Source: an uncultured Flavobacteriales bacterium (lineage in GTDB: Bacteria > Bacteroidota > Bacteroidia > Flavobacteriales > CAJXXR01). From it: a DNA stretch of 64,000 nt. The notes beneath the pieces are model-generated. The model was not told the origin of the DNA and did no database searches. It was given only the letters and a program-made list of their open reading frames with translations. Numbering within the stretch: the first letter of the stretch is position 1; each line of letters opens with the position of its first letter. Shown here piece by piece: positions 49,466 through 58,400 of this stretch. Location: assembly GCA_913063375.1 (NCBI GenBank), contig CAJXXR010000014.1, positions 1-64,000 on the forward strand, in the 5' to 3' direction. The translations under genes were made by a program, and so were the position numbers.

Positions 49466-51580
49466 ATGAAAATTTCAAAAATTTTCTTGGGTTCTGCTCT
49501 TGTTTTGATGGCAGTATCAACAGCTGTTGCCCAATCGAAGAGAACAAGGAAAGCAGATGCGGCATATACAAATGCCGAGTTTCATAAGGCCAAAGAACTG
49601 TATAAGTCAGCTTATTCTAGATCGGGAGATAAGAACGAGAAGAAGTACATTAGTTTTCAAATGGCTCAATGTGCTCGTAGAACTGGGAATTACAGACAAG
49701 CTGAAAATTATTTCAAACGTACTGTAAAGATGCGTTATGATGATCCTATCGCATTGTTATACCTAGCTCAGGCTCAACAGAACCTTTCTAAGTATGAGGA
49801 CGCTAAAGAGAATTTCACGAAATATTCTAGTATGGTTCCTGGAGACGTTCGTGGAACTGAAGGGTTTGATGGTTGTGTCTATGCATTAGAAATGTTAGGC
49901 AACCCTACTCAATACATCGTTGAAAATGCAAAGACATTAAATTCACGTGGTTTTGATTATTCTCCAGCTTGGGGAAAGAAGGATTATTCTGTTTTATTCT
50001 TTGCGACTACTAGAGAAGGGGTGATTGGAACAAGAACTTCTGATCAAACGGGTCAATATTTTGCAGATATCTGGGCTTCTGAAGTTGAAAAGAAGAGAAA
50101 AAAGAGAAGCAGAACAGCTAAGAAAAAGACAGGACCTAAATGGGTTACTCCAGTTTCATTAGGTGAGTTTGGTTCATCAGATAAAGGTGAAGAGACTATT
50201 AATACAAAACATGAAGAAGGTTCAGTGAGTTTGAACTCTCGTGCCAATGTAATGTATTACTCGCAGGCGGTATATGAAAAGAAACAATATGAAGGTCGTA
50301 GAATCTTTGTCTCCAAAAGAAAAGGTGGAGGCTGGGAAGAAGGTACGGAAGTAGCTTTCCCTGCTGAAAATGCTGACTCTACAAATTTCTTCGATTATAC
50401 ACATCCAGCGATTCATCCAGATGAGAAAACATTATTCTTTGTTGCTGATCTAGAAGGTGGATATGGTGGTACTGATATCTGGTACTCTATTTACGACAAG
50501 CGTAAAAAGAAATGGACGAAACCTAAAAATGTAGGTCCAGAAGTAAATACTGCTGAAAATGAAGCTTTCCCAACTGTTCATTTAGATGGGACATTGTTCT
50601 TTGCTTCTAATGGTCATTCTGGATTAGGTGGTTATGACCTTTACCGTGCAGAGATGAAATCTAGCCGTTATGGGAATGTGAAAAATATGGGTTCTCCTAT
50701 TAATTCATCTTATGACGACTTTGGATTAATCTTCAAAGGAAACGACTATAAAGAAGGATTCATGACTTCAAACCGTAAAGGTGGAAAAGGATTGGATGAT
50801 ATCTATACTGTTAAGTTATTGGGTACGCTTTTCAAAGTTCATGGTCAACTGATTGATCAAGAAAAGAATGAGCCAATGGCCGGTGTTACTGTTAAGTTGG
50901 AAGGTACAAACGGTCAAGTTATTGACGTTACTACAGATAAAGAAGGGAATTATTCTTTCGATCCTGAGCAGTTAGAGAAGGATGTAGATTATGATCTTAG
51001 CTTTATAGCTGATGGTTTTAAAGGAAATGTTCAAAATTTCTCTACAAAAAATCTAACCATTAATGATTTTGAAAAGACAGATGAAGGATACCTTCGTGAA
51101 GTGTTGGTTGATGCTTCATTGATTAGAGATCGTCTTCCTGTAGTATTACCTCATATTGAATATGATTTCAATAGTGCTGATTTACGTCCTAGCGCTATGA
51201 CAGATCTTGATCACCTTGCTAGGGTTCTTGAAACAAATCCAGAGTTGAGAATCAAATTGAGAGCACACACAGATCATATCGGAAATGAATCAGGAAATCA
51301 AGAGCTGTCTCAGAAAAGAGCACAAGCCTGTGTTGATTATCTAATTTCTAAAGGAATTTCTGCTGAAAGATTGGAAGCACAAGGTATGGGTGAGTCAGAG
51401 CCTTATACAATGACTGAAGACGATGGTTATTTGAAAAAAGCAACTAAGTTGACAGCGAAGTATGTAACTTCTATCCGTTATAAGAAATGGAGCGATAAAG
51501 CACGTCAGTATAACCGTAGAACGGATTTTGAAACTTTGGAGCCACTAGTTATTAAAGAAGATAAATTTGGAGAGTACTAG
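49466..51580 (+). CDS. PorE-like envelope protein: TPR, PD40 propeller, regulatory-like domain, OmpA
   Basis: The 704-residue protein has a signal peptide (MKISKIFLGSALVLMAVSTAVA). Domains in order: TPRs (about 30-125), WD40-like PD40 propeller (about 165-440; DYSPAWGKKDYSVLFFAT, HPDEKTLFFVADLEGGYGGTDIWYS), a carboxypeptidase-regulatory-like domain (about 455-535; AGVTVKLEGTNGQVIDVTTDKEGNYSF) and an OmpA peptidoglycan-binding domain (from about 560; IEYDFNSADLRPSAM, AHTDHIGNESGNQELSQKRA). PorE of Porphyromonas gingivalis, which ties the T9SS to the cell wall, has this order. PorE is a lipoprotein, but no lipobox is seen here, and Bacteroidota carry several such paralogs. Confidence 0.82.
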   Translation: MKISKIFLGSALVLMAVSTAVAQSKRTRKADAAYTNAEFHKAKELYKSAYSRSGDKNEKKYISFQMAQCARRTGNYRQAENYFKRTVKMRYDDPIALLYLAQAQQNLSKYEDAKENFTKYSSMVPGDVRGTEGFDGCVYALEMLGNPTQYIVENAKTLNSRGFDYSPAWGKKDYSVLFFATTREGVIGTRTSDQTGQYFADIWASEVEKKRKKRSRTAKKKTGPKWVTPVSLGEFGSSDKGEETINTKHEEGSVSLNSRANVMYYSQAVYEKKQYEGRRIFVSKRKGGGWEEGTEVAFPAENADSTNFFDYTHPAIHPDEKTLFFVADLEGGYGGTDIWYSIYDKRKKKWTKPKNVGPEVNTAENEAFPTVHLDGTLFFASNGHSGLGGYDLYRAEMKSSRYGNVKNMGSPINSSYDDFGLIFKGNDYKEGFMTSNRKGGKGLDDIYTVKLLGTLFKVHGQLIDQEKNEPMAGVTVKLEGTNGQVIDVTTDKEGNYSFDPEQLEKDVDYDLSFIADGFKGNVQNFSTKNLTINDFEKTDEGYLREVLVDASLIRDRLPVVLPHIEYDFNSADLRPSAMTDLDHLARVLETNPELRIKLRAHTDHIGNESGNQELSQKRAQACVDYLISKGISAERLEAQGMGESEPYTMTEDDGYLKKATKLTAKYVTSIRYKKWSDKARQYNRRTDFETLEPLVIKEDKFGEY

Positions 51581-51611
51581 GTTTTAGTAGTATTCAAGAA
51601 ATATAATATCC

Positions 51612-51648
51612 AAAGCGGAAAGGTGTAACTCACCTTTCCGCTTTTTTT
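51612..51648 (+). terminator. Terminator after the PorE-like gene
   Basis: The stem AAAGCGGAAAGGTG with CACCTTTCCGCTTT has a TAACT loop and ends in TTTTTTT. Confidence 0.92.
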
Positions 51649-51819
51649 ATGCCCTTTTTTCGGGTTTAGCCCTAAATATAGGAAGGGATATATTTCTTTT
51701 TAAAGAGTTGTAAATGTTTAATAATTAGACAGGAAGCATTCGACTTAATAGAAATTATTTGTGCTGATTATCTTTTTGTAAAAAAAGCCTTCGGATTCGG
51801 TTAAAATCAAACTATTTCA

Positions 51820-51827
51820 TAGATTTG
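51820..51827 (+). promoter_or_regulatory. Candidate -7 box for pdhA-pdhC
   Basis: TAGATTTG fits TAnnTTTG and lies 21 bp before the ATG at 51849. It overlaps the ATG at 51825, which therefore cannot be the main start. Confidence 0.5.
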
Positions 51828-51848
51828 CATATTGTGAAATTCAGTATT

Positions 51849-52841
51849 ATGGCGGAAATTAGCTTTAAAAAGGATACCTATTTAAAATGGTATGAAGACA
51901 TGTTGTTGTGGCGTAAGTTGGAAGACAAAGCCGGAGCACTATATATACAGCAAAAAATTAGAGGATTCTTGCACCTGTATAATGGTCAAGAGGGTCTTTT
52001 AGCTGGGATAATGTCCGTAATCAATCCTAAAAATGATAGGATGATTACAGCTTATAGAAATCACATCCACCCCATAGCTATGGGAATGGATCCTAAATAT
52101 ATGATGGCTGAACTATATGGTAAGTCTACAGGGTGTTCAGGAGGTAAAGGTGGTTCTATGCACATGTTTTCTAAAGAATTTAATTTCTTTGGAGGACACG
52201 GTATTGTAGGTGGTCAAGTACCGCTAGGAGCAGGGTTGGCATTTGCTGATAAATTTCTAGAAAAACCCGGTGTAACGGTTTGTTTTATGGGCGATGGTGC
52301 CGTTAGACAAGGAGCTATACATGAGGCCTTCAATATGGCAATGCTATGGAAGTTACCAGTGATCTTTATTTGTGAAAATAATGGATATGCAATGGGTACA
52401 TCTGTAGAACGTACAGCAAATCATACCGAAATCTGGAAGTTAGGTTTGGGATATGAAATGCCATGTGGTCCTGCTGATGGGATGAACCCTGAAGCTTTTG
52501 CTTTGGAATTTAAAAAAGCTTATGATAGAGCTCAAGCTGGTGAAGGTCCTACCTTTATTGAAGCTAAGACTTATCGTTTTAAAGGACACTCGATGTCCGA
52601 TGCCCAAAAGTATCGTACAAAAGCCGAAGTAGCAGAGTATCAAAAAATTGATCCTATCACAAAAGTGAAGGAAAGATTATTGGATGAAAAATGGGCTACA
52701 GATGCTGATATCGAAGTTATCGATGCAAGAGTAAAAGTGGCTGTAAAAGCAGCTGTAGATTTTGCTGAGGAATCTGAATTCCCAGTAGCTGCAGATTTGT
52801 ATAAAGATGTTTATGCTGAGGAGTATACCTTCATAAAATAA
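51849..52841 (+). CDS. pdhA: Pyruvate dehydrogenase E1 component, alpha subunit
   Basis: E1-alpha binds thiamine diphosphate and, with E1-beta, decarboxylates pyruvate and loads acetyl onto E2. Start at 51849 (MAEISFKKDTYLKWYEDM), 330 residues. The family features are GFLHLYNGQEG, TAYRNHIHPIAMG, CSGGKGGSMHMF and the ThDP motif GDGAVRQGAIHEAFNMAM leading to CENNGYAMGT. The phosphorylation-loop region (YRFKGHSMSDAQKYR) is the usual bacterial form. It lies 6 bp before the E2 gene and is cotranscribed with it. Confidence 0.96.
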   Translation: MAEISFKKDTYLKWYEDMLLWRKLEDKAGALYIQQKIRGFLHLYNGQEGLLAGIMSVINPKNDRMITAYRNHIHPIAMGMDPKYMMAELYGKSTGCSGGKGGSMHMFSKEFNFFGGHGIVGGQVPLGAGLAFADKFLEKPGVTVCFMGDGAVRQGAIHEAFNMAMLWKLPVIFICENNGYAMGTSVERTANHTEIWKLGLGYEMPCGPADGMNPEAFALEFKKAYDRAQAGEGPTFIEAKTYRFKGHSMSDAQKYRTKAEVAEYQKIDPITKVKERLLDEKWATDADIEVIDARVKVAVKAAVDFAEESEFPVAADLYKDVYAEEYTFIK

Positions 52842-52847
52842 TATAGA

Positions 52848-54080
52848 ATGGCAGAAGTAGTTAAAATGCCTCGTCTGAGTGATACAATGACTGAGGGTGT
52901 TGTAGCAACATGGCATAAAAGCGTAGGTGATAAAGTATCTGAAGGAGATCTTCTAGCGGAGATTGAAACAGATAAAGCAACCATGGAATTTGATTCTTTC
53001 CAAGAAGGAGTCTTATTACACATTGGTGTTCAAGAAGGGGAAGCTGTTCCTGTTGAATCGATTATTGCTATTCTTGGTGAAGAAGGTGAAGATATAGAGG
53101 CTATTTTAAAAGCTGAGTCTGCTGAGTCTACTGAATCTACTGCACCAGTTGTTGAAGAATCTGCACCAGTTGAAGCAAAGGTGGAAGCACCAAAAGCCGA
53201 AAAAGTAGCTTTAGTAAATATGGGTACCACTTCTATCGATGGTCGTGTTAAGGCATCTCCATTGGCAAAGAAAATGGCTGCCGATAAAGGTATTAACTTA
53301 AGTACGCTTCAAGGTTCAGGTGACGGAGGAAGAGTAATAAAAAGAGATATTGACAATTATGTTGTTCCCGCTGCTGCAGTTGGAACTGTAATGGGACAAG
53401 AATCTTATACTGATGAGCCAGTTTCTCAAATGAGAAAGATAATCGCTAAGCGATTGGCTGAATCAAAATTTACTGCACCTCATTTTTATTTGACGGTATC
53501 AATTGACATGGATAATGCAATTGCGTCTAGAAAGATGATGAACAACTTACCGGATACTAAAATATCATTTAATGACCTGGTAGTAAAAGCTTCTGCTTTG
53601 GCATTGAAACAGCATCCATCAATAAATTCTTCATGGTTGGGAGATACAATTCGTAGAAACGACCATGTACATATCGGTATTGCAGTGGCGGTAGATGAAG
53701 GACTTTTGGTACCTGTTGTAAGATTTACAGATACGAAGAGCTTAAGTCAAATTGGTACTGAGGTTCGTGATTTAGCTGGAAGAGCTAAAGATAAAAAATT
53801 ACAACCTGCAGATTGGGAAGGTAATACATTTACCATTTCAAATCTAGGTATGTTCGGGATAGAGGAGTTTACGGCGATAGTAAATCCACCAGATGCTTGT
53901 ATTTTGGCAGTTGGAGGTATTAGCCAAGTTCCTGTAGTGAAAAACGGACAAGTAGTTCCTGGAAATATTATGAAAGTAACACTTTCATGTGATCATAGAG
54001 TAGTAGATGGTGCTTCTGGAGCTGCCTTCTTAAATACGCTAAAGTCTTACATGGAAAATCCAGTAACTATGCTTGCTTAA
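52848..54080 (+). CDS. pdhC: Pyruvate dehydrogenase E2 component (dihydrolipoamide acetyltransferase)
   Basis: E2 is the core of the complex, moving acetyl groups from lipoyl-lysine to CoA. The 410 residues hold one lipoyl domain with Lys43 in ETDKATMEF, a Glu/Ala/Ser-rich hinge (about 85-125), a peripheral subunit-binding domain (VKASPLAKKMAADKGINL, about 140-175) and the catalytic domain ending with His383 in CDHRVVDGASGAAFL. Many E2s have two or three lipoyl domains; here there is only one. E3 is not in the window. The gene ends at a palindromic terminator. Confidence 0.96.
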   Translation: MAEVVKMPRLSDTMTEGVVATWHKSVGDKVSEGDLLAEIETDKATMEFDSFQEGVLLHIGVQEGEAVPVESIIAILGEEGEDIEAILKAESAESTESTAPVVEESAPVEAKVEAPKAEKVALVNMGTTSIDGRVKASPLAKKMAADKGINLSTLQGSGDGGRVIKRDIDNYVVPAAAVGTVMGQESYTDEPVSQMRKIIAKRLAESKFTAPHFYLTVSIDMDNAIASRKMMNNLPDTKISFNDLVVKASALALKQHPSINSSWLGDTIRRNDHVHIGIAVAVDEGLLVPVVRFTDTKSLSQIGTEVRDLAGRAKDKKLQPADWEGNTFTISNLGMFGIEEFTAIVNPPDACILAVGGISQVPVVKNGQVVPGNIMKVTLSCDHRVVDGASGAAFLNTLKSYMENPVTMLA

Positions 54081-54097
54081 CCAGGATTAAACAATAT

Positions 54098-54135
54098 AAA
54101 AAAAGCCATCTCGAATATTCGAGATGGCTTTTTTT
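54098..54135. terminator. Palindromic bidirectional terminator between pdhC and the HD/PycTM gene
   Basis: A 38-bp perfect palindrome (AAAAAAAGCCATCTCGAAT and its complement) lies between convergent genes. It ends both the PDH transcript and the cyclase-to-HD transcript. Confidence 0.92.
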
Positions 54136-54146
54136 TGTCTAAGTAT

Positions 54147-55397
54147 TTATAGAACTGCAGTAGAAGCATATTGGATACTATATATAAAGGCGGATATTGA
54201 AACGAATAAACCTGCCACAAATACAATATAACTTATACGTAGTAATTTGTATTTTCGATGTAATACTATCCCCAAAAAATAGAGATCCCTCGATAGACTT
54301 CTATACAAATAGTCTTTATCCTGCATTAATTCTTGTATTCCCCATTCAAAATCATCCAAAGGCATTTTGTGAAAATTACCAAAAAACAGGATATTCCCCT
54401 CTTTATTCGCTATTTTCTCTTTAGATAATAAGCCGTGGGAGGTTTGTGGAATGGTTGATAAAATTGATATGATTACAGTCGCAATTGTAAATACCAATAA
54501 GATAATACAAGGGTAGATTAGAAAAGGGTTGGTGTCCAGTTTGGGAAATAATGCCGATAATACAATTGAAATGATAATGGCATTGACAGAGATTAGGGTA
54601 TTGGCTTTATTGTCCGCAAGACGACTAAGATTTAGATGGTTTCTCAAGGAAACTCTAAACATGGTTTCGATTCCTTTTTCAGGGATATCTGAATTTTTCT
54701 TCTTTTTCTTTTTCTTTGTTTTTTCAGCAGGATCTTCGGAAGTCTTTTCCGAATTTTCAGTTGGAAGTTCTACTTCTTTGTCCTGTATATTATTCGTTGT
54801 TGGTTCATCTGTCTTTAACTGATCTTCCAATTTTTGAATATTCTCCATTTTTTGTGGTCGTAAATGTGTCTTTGCAAAATCTGTGTAGTACTTATGAGCT
54901 CGAAGAAATTTGCAACAGGATCTATTCCATTCTTCATCGGATTGAATATGGGCATTCATCTTTGCCATTTCTTCCTTTAAATTCTTGTAAATAGACATGT
55001 AGTTTTCATCACCCAAGTGAGCTAGATCGGCATCTTTCATAATCTTTTGTGCCAAGTCTTCAGGTTCTTTGGTCAGGTTAGTCACCATGATAAGTTCCTT
55101 GATACGATCAATACCTACTCTTGGATAATCTCGTTTAGTAAGATAATCATCCACCGCTTGTGCACTTCTCTCTTCATGGTTGATAGCTCCTCCTAAATAG
55201 CCAATGTCGTGGAATAAGGCCGCTATTGCAATCCATTCTTTCTCCTGCTCATTTACCGCTGAGTTATTGGTAATCCTCATGGCGGAGTTATAAACAAATT
55301 CTGTATGATCCCAATTGTGATACATCAGCTCTTTCTTTGAAGACGCTAATTCAAATTGTGATTTTACAAAAGTATATGATTCATCGATTAATGACAT
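54147..55397 (-). CDS. HD phosphohydrolase fused to a Pycsar-effector-like membrane domain
   Basis: The 416-residue protein has two parts. Residues 20-180 are an HD phosphohydrolase domain with metal residues His31 (WDHTEFV), His63-Asp64 (LFHDIGYLGG) and Asp122 or Asp124 (KDADLAHLG). A charged linker (about 185-240, with eight Lys in a row) leads to a C-terminal membrane domain like PycTM, the effector of Pycsar: LRNHLNLSRLADNKANTLISV is the hallmark, followed by helices at about 267-285, 291-312 and 388-410. Such proteins are common in Bacteroidota and may cleave or sense a nucleotide. The gene is last in a four-gene unit beginning with a cyclase. Confidence 0.85.
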   Translation of the reverse strand: MSLIDESYTFVKSQFELASSKKELMYHNWDHTEFVYNSAMRITNNSAVNEQEKEWIAIAALFHDIGYLGGAINHEERSAQAVDDYLTKRDYPRVGIDRIKELIMVTNLTKEPEDLAQKIMKDADLAHLGDENYMSIYKNLKEEMAKMNAHIQSDEEWNRSCCKFLRAHKYYTDFAKTHLRPQKMENIQKLEDQLKTDEPTTNNIQDKEVELPTENSEKTSEDPAEKTKKKKKKKNSDIPEKGIETMFRVSLRNHLNLSRLADNKANTLISVNAIIISIVLSALFPKLDTNPFLIYPCIILLVFTIATVIISILSTIPQTSHGLLSKEKIANKEGNILFFGNFHKMPLDDFEWGIQELMQDKDYLYRSLSRDLYFLGIVLHRKYKLLRISYIVFVAGLFVSISAFIYSIQYASTAVL

Positions 55398-55431
55398 AGT
55401 GTATGTTTCCTCGTATGATTAATAGGATCCG

Positions 55432-58400
55432 TTAAAATAAGAATTTAGTTCCAAAACTAAAGAATTTCTCCTTGTCCGAAAATGACATGGTACCATTTAA
55501 AATGATAAAGTCCAATGCATTTATATAAAGACCTACTCCATGGCTCTTATGCCAAAGATCTGAATTTTCATTTGAATTCCAGACTTTCCCAAAATCATAA
55601 TGGGTGAGGAGACCTAATTGAAACGGTAAAATATAGTTTTTAATATAGATGATGTTGAATCTTAATTCAGAATTTTGATAAGCCATACTTTTTCCTGAAT
55701 ATCGATTTCTTGGTATTCCTCGAAAATTGGTATTACCATCTAAATAATTTGCTTGATGAAAAGGATACTTTCCAGACAATATATGGTACCCTCCCCTAAG
55801 TGCTAAAGATGTTGGAATAGGTATTTGTGGTAGTGGTAGGTATACACTTAAGTCTGCTGATAATCGTTGATATCTTAATGTGCTTTCCGAAAGGTTTTGG
55901 AATGCAGAGGCCTCAATACTTAATTCGATTCCTCTTTCTGGATTCAGTTTTTGGTCTTTGTTTTCTAAAATATATCGTACAAATAACCCTGTATAAAGCC
56001 CATCTTCACCTTCCAATAATTCTGCCCCTTCAGGAGTATTGGACTCATCATCAAATCCTACTTGAAGCGCGTCAATACCAATCTGAAATTTTTGCATTTG
56101 ATTATCAGAGGTGTTTTGAATGAATGGTCGTATTTTATTCCATTTAAGTCTTATTTGATTGTCATCTCCTGGAACCGATATTGTTTCATTCCCGGCTTCA
56201 TGGTAATCAAATATTAATGGATGTCTGAGAGTTGCACTCCCAGCGAAATCCCATTTACCTAGCAACTCTGTAAATTGAAATTTATAATCTAGGTTAAAAG
56301 CATTCGTTGCGGATACATTTGCCGTTAAATGATGTAATGTTTTGAAAGGATTCTTTTTGAAACCTCTAATTTTCCATTGAAATCCACCTCCTAAGAATAG
56401 GCCGTCGTCAACGTTATAACCAACAGATGGCAACGGAAGCATCACATCATAAGCAAAGGATTCACGATCATAATCGTAGGCATCAATTGTATTTCGAATA
56501 AACACTTTTGTCTCCTTAGATTTTTGGATTTTGTTTTCACCTTTATTACTGTCATAGATATAGGTCTTCTTTGCCCATTGTGTACTATTTGATGTGTCTT
56601 CAATCTTATCCTTCTCCGTTCCACCAATTATTCTAACAAGGATGGTTTTCTCTACATCTCCGGAAATTTTGTATTCATCATTTCCATCTAGCCCGTAAAT
56701 ACATATTTCCTCCGTTTCCTCACCATGAAAAATTCGGTGGTATATTTTCTTTTTGGCTTTCTTCTTTCCCTTTTTTCGTTTAAAAACACTGACTTCAACC
56801 CTGTTGCTGTCCAGTCTTTTTATGTCAAAATAATCGTTTTCTAGCGTCCCAATAATGTCTACAGTTTTAGCTAATACGCTATAATACCTGGAGGCAAATT
56901 CAGTAAGGTGTCCTCGTCGAGATTTTAGCGTTTCATAGAGATCTTTTCCATTATATTGATAGGCGGCATTGGGTAGTTGTTTGATGGACAATTGCAGTAC
57001 TGAGTCCGAAAGTTCATTTTGCATAGAGTCGGCCACAGACATCCATTCTTCTAAGGTAGCTTCATTTAGAAATGAGCGATCAAAATATCTGGCATTAAAA
57101 TTTTGACCTTCAATATCTCTAATGTCGTCAGAAAATGGTTGGAATTTACGTAGTAACCATTTCCGATTTGCAAGGCTTGGAACTAGACCGTCAAATTTGA
57201 AAAATACCTGGTCACGGTCTCGGGGAATTGGCTTATAATAGGTATTCTTACCTTTTTTGAAAGATGCCCATCTCCATTGATCGTCATGTCTGTCCCAGTC
57301 TGACATCAACATATCCAATAATCTTGCTCTCAGAATGGAATATTTATCTAGTTTATGCGATTCATCCTTTTGGATTTTTTCGATCAACTTAGCGTAATTA
57401 ATAACCCTCTTTGAATTTCCAAAATTCGAAGCATGGCTCATATCTCCATCTGGACGTTCCTCAAATAAACACAAGGTGCCACCAAAGTCTTCTCGGTAAT
57501 CTCCCAGGATTGGATCGTCTGGAACTATTACTAGTTTGGGTTGTGAATAATATACTCCAACTGCATTGGCTAATGGAGGGACACATACAGCTGCATAGGG
57601 ATGAGATCCAGCAAGTCCATCCTGCAGAATGTCTTTAGCTAAAGTGTTTTGTAATACTCGTCCAAGTAGGAGGCTTGCATCTTTATTGATGGTTCTAAGA
57701 ACATATTCTTGTCCATCCATACCTTTTAAGCGCAGGGATTTTGTTTGCATTCCTCCACCTTTTTTTATCGGAACTAGTCCTCCTTTTTCAAAATGAATGT
57801 CTAGGTATGAAACCTCAATTGGAAGATTCCAAATATCTCTATTCAAATCACCGAAGAAAATTCTTTTAGTCTTCCCTGCTGCATAACTGGAATTAGGGAT
57901 TACGGTATCAACTTTTCCTTTATAAGACTGTTTTGGGATGGCCTCTGATAAGACCGTATTTAGTTTTTCACTTTTGAATAGACGTTTTTTATAAACCAAT
58001 TTATGATCTTCGGTCATTTCTGGGCTGTAGAAACTCAACCATACTTCACCATTTTTATGATAATCAACTTTGGCAAATCCTTTTCTTTCTGCTCCAAACT
58101 GAAGCTTTTGGTTTCCTTTCAGATAAGAGGTTTTTGAGCCAGAGCCGCTAACGATATAGTGATTGTTTTTTTCTTTACGGTACTGAAGGTTATGCTCATG
58201 ACCTGCAACATATATAATGTTGTCATATTCTTCAAATACTTTAGTAAAGGACCTAACCATATCCTGGTATACTGGATGGGTAATATCTTGTCTATGTCCA
58301 AGGAGTTTTCTGTACATAGGATAGATACTTCCTATAACTGGCATAGGAATGAATAAGTTCGAATTGATGTTTTTTAAAGGGAATAAATGATCTGAAAAGG

